Positions 11,028 through 22,289 of a stretch of 64,000 nt of DNA are shown piece by piece. Below the pieces are notes generated by a model. The model searched no databases. It worked only from the letters and a program-made list of their open reading frames with translations, and was not told the origin of the DNA. A program made the position numbers and the translations under genes. Positions within the stretch are counted from its first letter, which is position 1. Each line of letters starts with the position of its first letter. The DNA is from Cherax quadricarinatus (Eukaryota; Arthropoda; Malacostraca; Decapoda; Parastacidae), in NCBI RefSeq assembly GCF_038502225.1, contig NC_091303.1, forward strand, positions 24,986,300 through 25,050,299, in the 5' to 3' direction.

Positions 11028-11927
11028 AAATGCAATAAAAACTTCCCTACCTTTATCTAAATACCGTTCACATATATGCTTGATCTACACATTCCTTACC
11101 CACTCTGAAACCTCCTTGCTCATCCGCAATCCTACATTCTGTCTTACCTCTAATTCTTTCAATTATAACCCTACCATACACTTTTCCTGGTATACGTACT
11201 CAGTAAACTTATTCCTCTATAATTTTTACAATCTCTTTTGTCCCCCTTCCCTTTATACAAAGGGACTATACATGCTCTATGCCAATCCCTAGGTACCTTC
11301 CCCTCTTTCATACATTTATTAAACAAAAATACCAACCATTCCAACTCTATGCGTCCCCCTGCTTTTAACATTTCTGTCATGATCCTATCAGTTCCAGCTG
11401 CTTTACCCCCTTTCATTCTACTTAATGCCTCACACACCTCCCCCACACTCACATCCTGTTCTTCTTCACTCCTAAAAGATGGTATACCTCCCTGGCCAGT
11501 GCATGAAATTACCGCTTCCCTTTCTTCGTCGACATTTAAAAGTTCCTCAAAATATTCTCGCCATCTACCCAAAACCTCCATCTCCCCATCTGCTTTGTAA
11601 AAACCTCTCATAAGCTAACTTTTTGTCTTTTATCACACCCTTTACTTCATCATTCCACCAATCACTCCTCTTTCCTCTTGCACCCACCCTCCTATAACCA
11701 CAAACTTCTGCCCCACATTCTAATACTGCATTTTTAAAACTATTCCAACCCTCTTCAACCCCCCCACTACTCATACTTGCACCAGCCCACCTTTCTGCCA
11801 ATAGTTGCTTATATCTCACCCGAACTTCCTCCTCCCTTAGTTTATACACTTTCACCTCCCTCTTGCTTGTTGTTGCCATTTTCCTCTTTTCCCATCTACC
11901 TCTTACTCTAACTGTAGCTACGACTAA

Positions 11928-12637
11928 TTAATGATCCGATATATCAGTTGCCCCTCTATAAACGTGTACATCTTGGAGCCTACCCATCAACCTTTTATCC
12001 ACCAATACATAATCTAACAAACTACTTTCATTACATACTATATCATACCTTGTATATTTATTTATCCTCTTCTTTATAAAATATGTATTACTTATTACCA
12101 AACCTCTTTCTACACATAGCTCAATTAAAGGCTCCCCATTTTCATTTACCCCTGGCACCCCAAATTTACCTACTACTCCCTCCACAACATTTTTGCCCAC
12201 TTTAGCATTGAAAACCCCAACCACCATTACTCTCACACTTGGTTCAAAACTCCCCACACATTCACTCAACATTTCCCAAAATCTCTCTCTCCCTCTTCTA
12301 CACTTCTCTCTTCTTCAGGTGCATATAGGCTTACTATAACCCACTTTTCACATGCAACCTTTATTTTACTCCACATAATCCTTGAATTAATACATTTATA
12401 GTCCCTCTTTTCCTGCCATAACTTATCCTTCAACATTATTGCTACTCCTTCTTTAGCTCTAACTCTATTTGAAGCCCCTGACCTAATCCCATTTATTCCT
12501 CTCCACTGAAACTCTCCCACCCCCTTCAGCTTTGTTTCACTTAAAGCCAGGATATCCAGCTTCTTCTCATTCATAACAACCACAATCATCTCTTTCTTAT
12601 CATTTGCACAACATCCACGCACATTCAGACTTCCCAC
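11928..12637 (-). pseudogene. LINE-2fam-A copy A endonuclease fragment
   Basis: Two overlapping frames (12266-12637 and 11928-12272) form the N-terminal apurinic-like endonuclease: MGSLNVRGCCANDKKEM, ALSETKLKGVGEFQW with the metal-binding Glu, FNAKVGKNVVEG, and DYVLVDKRLMGR, ending at ATDISDH. One frameshift near 12270 splits it. Confidence 0.85.
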
Positions 12638-12939
12638 TTTGACAATTTTCTTCTTCTTATTCTTTTTGGTAATTATTATATTATTTTTATTAATTATCTC
12701 TTATACTCCTGTATATTGCTCCAGTCATGGTATTGTTCCTGTTTATTCTTATGTGTAGTAGTTTTTTGGATTTCCGGTGCTGTTGTTGGAGGGTGAGCAA
12801 CAATACATTCATGAAGAGTTTCAGGGAAACCAGTGAGCCAAACTTGAGGTCTAAAAATGGGAAGTTGAGTGGCAGTCAGTACCATGAAGGATGGGCGAGG
12901 AAGTAGCGGTCGAGGGTCATTTGAACTGTGATGTCTTTA

Positions 12940-14887
12940 TGCTTATTTTTTTTTTTTTTTTTTTATCACACTGGCCGATTCCCACCATGGCAGGGTGACC
13001 CGAAAAAGAAAAACTTTCACCATCATTCACTCCATCACTGTCTTGCCAGAAGGGTGCTTTACACTACAGTTTTTAAACTGCAACATTAACACCCCTCCTT
13101 CAGAGTGCAGGCACTGTACTTCCCATCTCCAGGACTCAAGTCCGGCCTGCCGGTTTCCCTGAACCCCTTCATAAATGTTACTTTGCTCACACTCCAACAG
13201 CACGTCAAGTATTAAAAACCATTTGTCTCCATTCACTCCTATCAAACACGCTCACGCATGCCTGCTGGAAGTCCAAGCCCCTCGCACACAAAACCTCCTT
13301 TACCCCCTCCCTCCAACCTTTCCTAGGCCGACCCCTACCCCGCCTTCCTTCCACTACAGACTGGTACACTCTTGAAGTCATTCTGTTTCGCTCCATTCTC
13401 TCTACATGTCCGAACCACCTCAACAACCCTTCCTCAGCCCTCTGGACAACAGTTTTGGTAATCCCGCACCTCCTCCTAACTTCCAAACTATGAATTCTCT
13501 GCATTATATTCACACCACACATTGCCCTCAGACATGACATCTCCACTGCCTCCAGCCTTCTCCTCGCTGCAACATTCATCACCCATGCTTCACACCCATA
13601 TAAGAGCGTTGGTAAAACTATACTCTCATACATTCCCCTCTTTGCCTCCAAGGACAAAGTTCTTTGTCTCCACAGACTCCTAAGTGCACCACTCACCCTT
13701 TTCCCCTCATCAATTCTATGATTTACCTCATCTTTCATAGACCCATCCGCTGTAATCTTTTTGTTATCCTCATAACCTTACTCTTTCCTGTATTCACTTT
13801 CAATTTTCTTCTTTTGCACACCCTACCAAATTCATCCACCAATCTCTGCAACTTCTCTTCAGAATCTCCCAAGAGCACAGTGTCATCAGCAAAGAGCAAC
13901 TGTGACAACTCCCACTTTATGTGTGATTCTTTATCTTTTAACTCCACGCCTCTTGCCAAGACCCTCGCATTTACTTCTCTTACAACCCCATCTATAAATA
14001 TATTAAACAACCACGGTGACATCACACATCCTTGTCTAAGGCCTACTTTTACTGGGAAATAATTTCCCTCTTTCCTATATACTCTAACTTGAGCCTCACT
14101 ATCCTCGTAAAAACTCTTCACTGCTTTCAGTAACCTACCTCCTACACCATACACCTGCAACATCTGCCACATTGCCCCCCTATCCACCCTGTCATACGCC
14201 TTTTCCAAATCCATAAATGCCACAAAGAACTCTTTAGCCTTATCTAAATACTGTTCACTTATATGTTTCACTGTAAACACCTGGTCCACACACCCCCTAC
14301 CTTTCCTAAAGCCTCCTTGTTCATCTGCTATCCTATTCTCCGTCTTACTCTTAATTCTTTCAATAATAACTCTACCATACACTTTGCCAGGTATACTCAA
14401 CAGACTTATCCCCCTATAATTTTTGCACTCTCTTTTATCCCCTTTGCCTTTATACAAAGGAACTATGCATGCTCTCTGCCAATCCCTAGGTACCTTACCC
14501 TCTTCCATACATTTATTAAATAATTGCACCAACCACTCCAAAACTATATCCCCACCTGCTTTTAACATTTCTATCTTTATCCCATCAATCCCAGCTGCCT
14601 TACCCCCTTTCATTTTACCTACTGCCTCACGAACTTCCCCCACACTCACAACTGGCTCTTCCTCACTCCTACAAGATGTTGTTCCTCCTTGCCCTATACA
14701 CGAAATCACAGCTTCCCTATCTTCATCAACATTTAACAATTCCTCAAAATATTCCCTCCATCTTCCCAATACCTCTAACTCTCCATTTAATAACTCTCCT
14801 CTCCTATTTTTAACTGACAAATCCATTTCTCTAGGCTTCCTTAACTTGTTAATCTCACTCCAAAACTTTTTCTTGTGCTTATGGCAA
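12940..14887 (-). mobile_element. LINE-2fam-B copy B, 5'-truncated
   Basis: Subfamily B is marked by the C-terminal SRVYQSVVEGRRGRGRP and the 3' UTR end gggtgaccc/ggccagtgtg (12950-13000 in reverse). Coding positions are 13205-14887. A 5' truncation at about 14887 starts inside FWSEINKLRKPREMDLS. It lies only 250 bp from copy A in the same orientation, so two related elements sit in tandem in one intron. Confidence 0.9.
13205..13738 (-). CDS. LINE-2fam-B copy B C-terminal domain
   Basis: A 177-residue open frame from DEVNHRIDEGKRVSGALRSL through PTLLYGCEAWVMNVAARRRL and LLRWFGHVERMERNRMTS to GRRGRGRPRKGWREGVKEVL, ending EWRQMVFNT. This domain follows the RT in every LINE-2fam copy. The conserved basic GRRGRGRPRKGW stretch may bind nucleic acid; that is inference. 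Confidence 0.85.
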   Translation of the reverse strand: MKDEVNHRIDEGKRVSGALRSLWRQRTLSLEAKRGMYESIVLPTLLYGCEAWVMNVAARRRLEAVEMSCLRAMCGVNIMQRIHSLEVRRRCGITKTVVQRAEEGLLRWFGHVERMERNRMTSRVYQSVVEGRRGRGRPRKGWREGVKEVLCARGLDFQQACVSVFDRSEWRQMVFNT

Positions 14888-14907
14888 GACAATAAGAGAA
14901 TAAGCAT
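13735..14907 (-). CDS. LINE-2fam-B copy B reverse transcriptase (open, partial)
   Basis: A 390-residue open frame; its first residues (MLILLLSCHKHKKK) read flanking DNA and are not part of the element. It contains NYRGISLLSIPGKVYGR, DEQGGFRKGRGCVDQVF, the RT palm AFMDLEKAYDRVDRGAMW, GLRQGCVMSPWLFNIF and the catalytic FADD in SQLLFADDTVLLGDS. It ends shortly after GKSKVMRITKRL. A deletion of about 80 bp near 13740-13760 removes the NERLDIRLEG to VSADG segment present in copy C and shifts the frame. The C-terminal domain follows as 13205-13738. Recent-looking, but 5'-truncated and not autonomous. Confidence 0.88.
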   Translation of the reverse strand: MLILLLSCHKHKKKFWSEINKLRKPREMDLSVKNRRGELLNGELEVLGRWREYFEELLNVDEDREAVISCIGQGGTTSCRSEEEPVVSVGEVREAVGKMKGGKAAGIDGIKIEMLKAGGDIVLEWLVQLFNKCMEEGKVPRDWQRACIVPLYKGKGDKRECKNYRGISLLSIPGKVYGRVIIERIKSKTENRIADEQGGFRKGRGCVDQVFTVKHISEQYLDKAKEFFVAFMDLEKAYDRVDRGAMWQMLQVYGVGGRLLKAVKSFYEDSEAQVRVYRKEGNYFPVKVGLRQGCVMSPWLFNIFIDGVVREVNARVLARGVELKDKESHIKWELSQLLFADDTVLLGDSEEKLQRLVDEFGRVCKRRKLKVNTGKSKVMRITKRLQRMGL

Positions 14908-15183
14908 CTAAAAAGACACTTATGTACAGTTAAGGACATTTATCCATGGAAGCTTTTTGCCACTTGTGGTAAAATGTTGTCTCTGATAAACATCTTGAAG
15001 TGAATGTAAGTGCCTTTTTACACATCTTGTCATTATCATATTTACTTTTAGAGAATGAGTGGTAGTGAATGTATTTCCTTCTTTGACTCACCCAGCCATG
15101 GTGGAAAATGGCTGTATTAAAAATTTACAAATAAATGAGGAATATTAAATTATTAATTAAGTTTTAATAATATATGTACTCAC

Positions 15184-15394
15184 TTGCTGTCTCCCAGTTC
15201 CATCATAATTGCAGAAATCTATATAGTCTAGTTTTGAATCAGCAAAGTAGATGCGTCTATTTGGAATGTCTACAGTAAGTCCATTGGGCCAAAATATCTT
15301 GGAGTTGATTATAACAGATCGTTTCTGGCCATCAAGGCTTACTCGTTCAATTCGAGGATTTTCTCCCCAGTCAGTCCAAAATAGCCAGCGAGAA
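15184..15394 (-). CDS. LRP exon e: YWTD propeller, blades 4-5
   Basis: 211-bp exon with acceptor tttctacag|T and donor CAGCAA|GTGAGT. It starts with one base completing the split glycine and ends on a codon boundary. It encodes [20 protein letters not shown] (blade 4) and [20 protein letters not shown] (blade 5), with the usual WPNGLTVD between them. YFAD replaces YWTD in blade 5, a substitution seen in this family. The open frame runs past both splice sites into the introns, so frame ends must not be taken as exon ends. Confidence 0.93.
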
Positions 15395-15479
15395 CTGTAG
15401 AAAAAGACATGCATATAATGTCATAAAATACAAGAATTTCAAGTTACTGTAATAAACTATAGCCGTGTAACACAGATTA

Positions 15480-15680
15480 ACAATGTACAGAAGCTCTTCA
15501 CTTTACAACGGTTTGACTTACGACATTCTGACTTTACGATGATACAACAGTGATGCACATTCTGTACTGTATAGTGATGTACATTTAATAATAGGATAAA
15601 CTTGTATTCATTTATTTACTTTCAATACTGGTATTTAGTTATTCAGTTATTTACTTATGCAGTGACTGTAATTTCTTTCT

Positions 15681-15711
<31 letters not shown>

Positions 15712-15798
15712 TCGTATCATTTTAATATTTGTCTTACGATATTTTCAATTTATGATAGGTCTTCGGAACATAATTCCATTGTAAGTCGAGGAGTACCA
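15480..15798. mobile_element. Possible MITE with cgacttac-type ends
   Basis: The left part (tttacaacggtttgacttac) and the inverted right part (ttacaatgg, tcgaggagtacc) resemble the ends of the element at 56771-57082. A (TTTA)n array (15675-15712) is inside. Boundaries are approximate. Confidence 0.45.
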
Positions 15799-16900
15799 TT
15801 AATAACCCTTTGAGGGTTATTAACATGTAATAACATATGTAACATGTTCACAGGGTCCAAGAATTTTCTTGGACCCTGTGAAATGACAAGAGAATTTTTT
15901 TTTTTATTAAATGATAAGAGAATCTTTTTCTAAAGGTAGTGACATCAAGAATACAAAATTTGATGGAAAACTTCTAGAATTATGCTTTCACAAGTTAGCA
16001 GTGTTGGTGATTTCGCCCACTTTGAGTTCTATTTTAGACCAATTCCATGGTTGCAGTCAACCAAACTCTTAGCTAGTATGCCTTCCATTCTATCAACTGA
16101 GTATAAGAAACCACCCATTTAACTACTTTAACTACCCAATAAAGTGATCAAAAATTGATAATTTGACCAATTTCACACAAAATTCAAAAATTGACAATTT
16201 AAAAATAGGGTCCAGAAAAAACAATGTAGACATTCCTGGCACTAAAACAACATTTTGTCTCTTCATTAGTTATGTCCCCAAACCTCTCCTATAACACACA
16301 TGCTTTCCATTTCAAATTTTTATTCACACAAAAAACAGATGATATACTTTTGTGATGAATACTGCATTACTGTAATAATTGTATAAATAATGTCAGCACA
16401 GTCATGAATGCATATCAGACAGACCAGTTCGATACATACTGACGTAATTTGTGTTCTCTGGAATATTGGTAAAAATCTAACATATCTGCTACTTTGAGTT
16501 CAATTTCAAGCTACTTTCAGCCCTGAAACCAATCAAAATCATCTCTACTTCTATAATATAACTTCCATTCTATCAAATGATACCAAGAAACTGAGAATAC
16601 AATCATAAAAACCATCCAAAAATACACTGCTAAGTCGTTGTTTTAAACTAAATACATGGTCACATTTTTTCCCCAACATACAGTTGAGAAAGCATATGAC
16701 ACAACTTGGAGGTATAACATCTTGGCCCAGGCCCACTCCTTAGGCCTCTGAGGCAATCTACCATTTTTCCTTAAGAATTTCTTAACTGAGAGACATTTCC
16801 GGCAGGGTTTTTTATATGGAGTACACTCACCACATAGACCCATTCTCTTGTATCTAGGCCCAAATTTACCACTCAGAGCTTATCTGAGTGAGCTGAGCTC
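15797..16900 (+). mobile_element. Old piggyBac-like MITE
   Basis: Begins near ccctttgaggg and follows the internal order of the 1-kb family: aaatttgatggaaaact, cccactttgag, gtccagaaaaaac, cattcctggcactaaaa, aacttccattctatcaaatg, cacatagacccattct. It is more diverged than the copies at 19085, 36539 and 52479, and its right end is not clear. The perfect hairpin at 15847-15882 lies near its left end. Confidence 0.65.
15847..15882. repeat. Perfect 17-bp inverted repeat with 2-base spacer
   Basis: TTCACAGGGTCCAAGAA (15847-15863), then TT, then the exact reverse complement (15866-15882). This element-internal hairpin is not present in the related copies. Confidence 0.95.
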
Positions 16901-18104
16901 ATCACAAACTGCTAGGACACAGACCCTTGTAACTGGTAATGTACCACCTCGTATGGCATGTGGTGTACATATCCCTGCTTTCTCCAGCACTGGTTGCACA
17001 TTTGTCCGTTGAATGCTCAACCCTGTTGAGCATATGACTGTCTCGGTTTGTTCCACTGTTGTGCACTTCTGCACCATGTGTTATACTTCCCTGTTTGTGC
17101 CCTTTATCGGGGGTTTGCTCATTTAACTTAACGTCTAAAAAAAAAACCTGCTCATTATTGATACGCTGCTTTCTCTGTAGCACCAAGCTCCTTTCAAATG
17201 GTTGTTTGGGTAGCTAAGGTCATAGCATTTCTCAAGCAGTACTGAAGCTTTGTACATCTGTGGATGGAAGTATCTGCATTCCTTTGCAAAGTGACACTTC
17301 CTTTACCTTTTCATATTTGAACATTTTTTGGTGTGTTGATACCAGCATTTTCTCCCATATATGCACATCCCTTTAGCATAATATTAAAGAATACTGAAGG
17401 ATGAAAAATGTATTTCTCCATTAGGCTTCAATGGCCCACTAGAAATATAGCTGCCACTTTCACACTTGCATTTACCTTTTTAAGGCCCAGTGAGAACTAA
17501 ATCATATTTTTCTACCTGAATCAACTCTTCTTGCCTCTGCTTTACTTGTCACTATCTTTCACTAGCAAGTTATATTCTATATGCTAAGCACAATGACATT
17601 TTATACAAACCTATGGTATTCCCATGTTTCCAAAACAACTTTTATTTTTTTATCATTCTAACTCATCCATTTTAATATGTTACCCTTTTCCTTCTCTTAA
17701 TTTGACTTGTCCACCCACTTAAGCTTTAAAAATTCCTTTTGTATTCTCAGTTTAATAATCATGGAAAGGAACTTTTTTCCATGAATCATTTTCTACAGGT
17801 ATTCATCAATCCATTGTCTAATCTTTAACCATCTCCACTGGTAACCAATTTTATAATAATTTTACCTGATCTATTGGTACACATCAACCAATTATGTACT
17901 CATTTAATTAACAAAATCTACCAGAAATCATCAACCCAATTTCTACTCAATTTATCATACCTTTGATGAGTTTTGAGACAGAGAGTCTACCTACTCCCGG
18001 AGCCCAGCCATGGGCCATATTTTATGGCAAATAGCTCTGGGAGTCTCTGCTAGCAAAAAAATAAAAAATTATAAATTATCCTGAAAAGCATTATTACTAC
18101 TTAC
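16900..18104. other. Intron without recognised features
   Basis: A+T-rich intron between exons d and e. Only a short inverted pair (actcccggagc near 17992 and its partner near 18045) was noticed. No open frame with a recognisable product. Confidence 0.6.
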
Positions 18105-18289
18105 CCTTCCAATGGATCAATGGAAAGTCCTCTTGGTTGAGAGATATTTTTGTTGAGCAGGATGATGCGGAATGTGCCATCTCTCCGTGAGACTTCCAAA
18201 GCATTAAGGCGAGAGTCTACCCAATATATATTACCAGTGATCCAGTCATAAGCCAAACCTTCTACAAGGTCCAACCCACTACCAATTAA
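18105..18289 (-). CDS. LRP exon d: YWTD propeller, blade 3
   Basis: 185-bp exon, 61 codons plus two bases, with acceptor gctttcag|TTA and donor GAAGG|GTAAGT. The reading [20 protein letters not shown] is followed by [18 protein letters not shown], a typical third blade, then [14 protein letters not shown]. The two trailing bases GG join the T that opens exon e to restore a glycine codon. It is too short to stand out as an open frame, so it was found by following the expected blade sequence. Base composition is unlike the A+T-rich introns around it. Confidence 0.9.
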
Positions 18290-19084
18290 CTGAAAGCATT
18301 GTCCAAAAAAATATATAATTACAAATTTATTAGTTATGGATGCTATTATTTGCTAAAAACATCATGGTAAAATTCTGCATGCATCATAGCAAATATATTA
18401 ATAGAATATTTATTATTTTTAATTCCCACTAACTGTAAAATACAAATACAGTAATTAAAACTAATCATAACAAAACTGTATTTTACGTGACTAAATTTTT
18501 ATTCTCTCTCAAAAAATGAATAAAAATCTGAGGAACACTTCTGCTACAATGGGGAAAGTAAGAAAGGCTAACCATTTCCCTCAATTATGATTTTTATCTT
18601 TGGTTACTCTCAAACTATAGTGCTCCTGCTACACTGGTTACTACATTACCTCCACTCTTCTTTTTTTTTCCTTTATGTATTTGTGTTTTTCTACTGTTCT
18701 ACATTTCTTCTCTTCTACATTCTTGCTTGAATGTTTCTCTTGATGATAGCCTTCATTCTTTCTAGATGGCAGAGCAGCAACACATTTACAACAGTATGAT
18801 CAGCATGAAAAACTTTGAAGGATATTAAAACTGCTTCTTTCCCACAACACTGGAGGAGTATCAACTCTCTGAGGAGTACTATACGAAAATAGCAAGCTCT
18901 CAGGTAACTGCTACTGCAGTACTACATATTGGATTATTGTTACTACTGCATGTTACCTTCACTATTGTCCCCTCAAGGGAGGTTCCTTGATGCTGGTGAA
19001 GCACTCATGATCCAAGGAATTTGACTTTTCCTCCACTTCCATCAAACAAAAATGATTGCCTCCCATTACTAAGGCACTGTTTAA

Positions 19085-20153
19085 CCCTTTGGGGGTCGAC
19101 AGGTCCTCTCAGAGACTTGTTCTCAGGGTCGGCCAAATTTCAAAAAAAAAAAAAATTATTTTTCTTATGAAAAGATAGAGAATCTTTTCCCGATCATAAT
19201 GACACCAAAAGTATGAAATTTGATGGAAAACTTACGGAATTATGCTCTTGCGAAGTTAGTCTCGACGATGTTTACGCATCGGCGATTTTACCCACTTTGA
19301 GCCCTATTTTCGGCCAATTCCAGTGTACTAGTCGACAAAAATCATAACTATTTTGATAGAACTCCATTTTTTCTATCGAATGAGTACAAGAAACCATCCA
19401 TTTACCGATTTCAAATATCGAATAAAGTGGTCAGAGTTTAGCAATTTTGCCAATTTCACACAAATTTCAAAAGATGCCAATTTCCGAATAGGGTCCAGAA
19501 TAAACAAGAAAGACATTCCTGGCACTAAAATAACAAGTTCTCTGTTCGTTAGTCACATCCCCAGGCCCCTCTTATATTTCTTTGGCTTTCCACATTGAAT
19601 TTTTATTCTTACAAAAAAAAATAAGATTTACTGTTATGCAGACTACTGCATTAGTGTAGAAATGGTATAAATAATATCAGCACACTTGTGAAAGAATATT
19701 AGACTCACCAGTTGATGTGTATTGGACGCTTAGCATGATTTGTTTACTTTTGAACCTTGGTAAAAATCAAACATTTCTGCTACTTTGAGCTCAATTTCAA
19801 GGTACTTTTCATTATAAAACCAGTCAAAACCATTTCAATTTCTGTAATATGTCTTCCATTCTATAAAATGAGAACAAGAAAACTAGAATACAACAATAAA
19901 TACCATACGAAAATACAGTGCAAAGTCGCTGTTTTAATCCAAAAACACGGTCAAAGTTTTTTTTTCTCATTACGCACTGTGTGCTGCAGGATTTGTTTTA
20001 TACTGCGCACACTGACCACATAGACCCAATCTTTCATATGTAGGCCTACCAGCTTTCTCTCACTAGATTTGAGGGCGCTAGAATTTAGGCATACTAGCAC
20101 GTCAAAAACCCTGGGTCGTAAGACGTACTAGTACGTCCGAAACCCCAAAAGGG
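19085..20153 (+). mobile_element. piggyBac-like MITE, TTAA-flanked
   Basis: 1,069 bp between TTAA at 19081-19084 and TTAA at 20154-20157. Ends are CCCTTTGGGGGTCGAC and, inverted, CCCTTTTGGGGTTTCGG. A TTAA duplication with CCC ends is the hallmark of piggyBac. No frame over 90 residues has transposase motifs, so it is non-autonomous. LINE-2fam sequence begins at its right edge; 18290-19080 to the left is plain intron. Confidence 0.85.
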
Positions 20154-20277
20154 TTAATAAATGCATGGAAGAGACTAAGGTACCTAGGGATTGGCAGAGA
20201 ACATACATAGTTCCTTGTATGAAGGAAAAGGGGATAAAAGAGAGTGCAAAAATTATAGGGGAAGAAGTCTGTTGAGT

Positions 20278-20742
20278 CCTAGGTAGTAGGTTGGTAGACA
20301 GCAACGGCCCAGGGAGGTACTACCATCTTGCCAAGTGAGTGTAAAACGAAAGCCTGTAATTGTTTTGCACGATGGTATGACTGCTGGTGTCTTTTTTCTG
20401 TCTCATAAACATGCAAGATTTCAGGTATGTCTTGCTACTTCTACTTACACTTACGTCCCATTACATATGCATGTACAAGCATATATATACACACCCCTCT
20501 GGGTGTTATTCTATTTTCTTACTAGTTCTTGTTCTTGCTTATTTCCTCTTATCTCCAACGGGAAGTGGAATAGAATTCATCCTCCATAAGCCATGTGTGT
20601 CGTAAAAGGAAGCTAAAATGCCGGGAGCAAGGGGATAGTTACCCCTTCTCCTGTATATATTACTAAATTTAAAAGGAGAAACTTTCATTTTTCCATTTGG
20701 GCCACACCGCCTCGGTGGGATACGGCCAGTGGATTGAAAGAA
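20278..20742 (+). mobile_element. LINE-2fam-tailed SINE with 15-bp target duplication
   Basis: 465 bp flanked by AGAAGTCTGTTGAGT (20263-20277) and AGAAGTCCGTTGAGT (20743-20757), one mismatch. It starts near ggtagtaggttggtagac, contains gtctcataaacatgcaag and aagccatgtgtgtcgtaaaa, and ends gccacaccgcctcggtggg-atacggcc followed by a gaaag tail. That 3' end is the LINE-2fam 3' end. Confidence 0.88.
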
Positions 20743-22023
20743 AGAAGTCCGTTGAGTATACCTTGTAAAATGTATGGTAGAGTTATTATTGAAAGAATTA
20801 AGAGTAAAATGGAGAGCAGGATAGCAAATGAACAAGGAGGCTTTAGAAAGGGTAGGGGTGTGTTGACAGTGTTTACAGTGAAACATATAGGTGAACAGTA
20901 TTTAGGTAAGGCTAAAGAGGTCTTTGTGGCATTTATGGATTTGGAAAAGGCATATGACAGGGTGGATAGGGGGGCAATGTGGCAGATGTTGCAGGTGTAT
21001 GGTGTAGGAGGTAGGTTACTGAAAGCAGTGAAGAGTTTTTACGAGGATAGGGAGGCTCAAGTTAGAGTACGTAGGAAAGAGGGAAATTATTTCCCAGTAA
21101 AAGTAGGCCTTAGACAAGGATGTGTGATGTCACCGTGGTTGTTTAATATATTTATAGATGGGGTTGTAAGAGAAGTAAATGCGAGGGTCTTGGCAAGAGA
21201 CGTGGAGTTAAAAGATAAAGAATCACACATAAAGTGGGAGTTGTCACAGTTGCTCTTTGCTGATGACACTGTGCTCTTGGGAGATTCTGAAGAGAAGTTG
21301 CAGAGATTGGTGGATGAATTTGGTAGGGTATGCAAAAGAAGAAAATTAAAAGTGAATACAGGAAAGAGTAAGGTTATGAGGATAACAAAAAGATTAGGTA
21401 ATGAAAGATTGGATATCAGATTGGAGGGAGAGAGTATGGAGGAGGTGAATGTATTCAGATATTTGGGAGTGAGCGTGTCAGCGGATGGGTCTATGAAAGA
21501 TGAGGTGAATCATAGAATTGATGAGGAGAAAAGGGTGAGTGGTGCACTTAGGAGTCTGTGGAGACAAAGAACTTTGTCCTTGGAGGCAAAGAGGGGAATG
21601 TATGAGAGCATAGTTTTACCAACGCTCTTATATGCGTGTGAAGCATGGGTGATGAATGTTGCAGAGAGAAGGCTGGAGGCAGTGGAGATGTCATGTCTGA
21701 GGGCAATGTGTGGTGTGAATATAATGCAGAGAATTCGTAGTTTGGAAGTTAGGAGGAGGTGCGGGATTACCAAAACTGTTGTCCAGAGGGCTCAGGAAGG
21801 GTTGTTGAGGTGGTTCGGACATGTAGAGAGAATGGAGCGAAACAGAATGACTTCAAGAGTGTATCAGTCTGTAGTGGAAGGAAGGCGGGGTAGGGGTCGG
21901 CCTAGGAAAGGTTGGAGGGAGGGGGTAAAGGAGGTTTTGTGTGCGAGGGGCTTGGACTTCCAGCAGGCATGCGTGAGCGTGTTTGAAAGGAGTGAATGGA
22001 GACAAATGGTTTTTAATACTTGA
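20734..22023 (+). CDS. LINE-2fam-B copy C reverse transcriptase and C-terminal domain, intact
   Basis: A 429-residue open frame whose first few residues come from the SINE tail; element sequence starts at about 20750. It carries YGRVIIERIKSKMESRIAN, FMDLEKAYDRVDRGAMW, GLRQGCVMSPWLFNIFIDGV, the catalytic FADD at 21256-21267, VNVFRYLGVSVSADGSM, LLYACEAWVMNV, RRCGITKTVVQRAQEGLLRW and GRRGRGRPRKGWREGVKEVL, ending EWRQMVFNT. It is the longest uninterrupted LINE-2fam coding stretch in the window and has no nonsense codon, but it lacks the endonuclease. Confidence 0.9.
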   Translation: MKERSPLSIPCKMYGRVIIERIKSKMESRIANEQGGFRKGRGVLTVFTVKHIGEQYLGKAKEVFVAFMDLEKAYDRVDRGAMWQMLQVYGVGGRLLKAVKSFYEDREAQVRVRRKEGNYFPVKVGLRQGCVMSPWLFNIFIDGVVREVNARVLARDVELKDKESHIKWELSQLLFADDTVLLGDSEEKLQRLVDEFGRVCKRRKLKVNTGKSKVMRITKRLGNERLDIRLEGESMEEVNVFRYLGVSVSADGSMKDEVNHRIDEEKRVSGALRSLWRQRTLSLEAKRGMYESIVLPTLLYACEAWVMNVAERRLEAVEMSCLRAMCGVNIMQRIRSLEVRRRCGITKTVVQRAQEGLLRWFGHVERMERNRMTSRVYQSVVEGRRGRGRPRKGWREGVKEVLCARGLDFQQACVSVFERSEWRQMVFNT

Positions 22024-22289
22024 CGTGCTGTTGGAGTGTGAGCAAAGTAACATTTATGAAGGGGTTCAGGGAAACCGGCAGGCCGGACCCGAGTCCTGGA
22101 GATGGGAAGTACAGTGCCTGCACTCTGAAGGAGGGGTGTTAATGTTGCAGTTTAAAAACTGTAGTGTAAAGCACCCTTCTGGCAAGACAGTGATGGAGTG
22201 AATGATGGTGAAAGTTTTTCTTTTTTGGGCCACCCTGCCTTGGTGGGAATCGGCCAGTGTGATAATAAAAAAAATAAAAAAAAAAAAAG

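Larger units (their letters stand above)
9590..12685 (-). mobile_element. LINE-2fam-A copy A (RTE-like), nearly full length
   Basis: Order on the minus strand: 5' UTR remnant, endonuclease (12637-11928; LDILALSETKLKG, VMVVGVFNAKVGKN), linker (11879-11565), reverse transcriptase (11611-10401; NYRGISLLS, GLRQGCVMSPWLF, catalytic YADD near 10690-10701) and C-terminal region (10391-9936; YESIVVSTHLCGCEAWV, GRRGRGHPRKGW). The 3' UTR runs 9935-9590 and ends in poly-A (plus-strand poly-T). The single ORF is broken by frameshifts and by an internal deletion near 11600 that removes residues present in copy E (27300-27530). The single-ORF layout suggests the RTE clade. It lies in the intron between exons e and f. 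Confidence 0.9.

Noticed and set aside
16880..17186. Two overlapping minus-strand frames of 65 and 94 residues with several Cys or Gln
   Set aside because: Composition and lack of splice-compatible context gave no support for an LRP module; cysteine spacing fits neither EGF nor LDLa.
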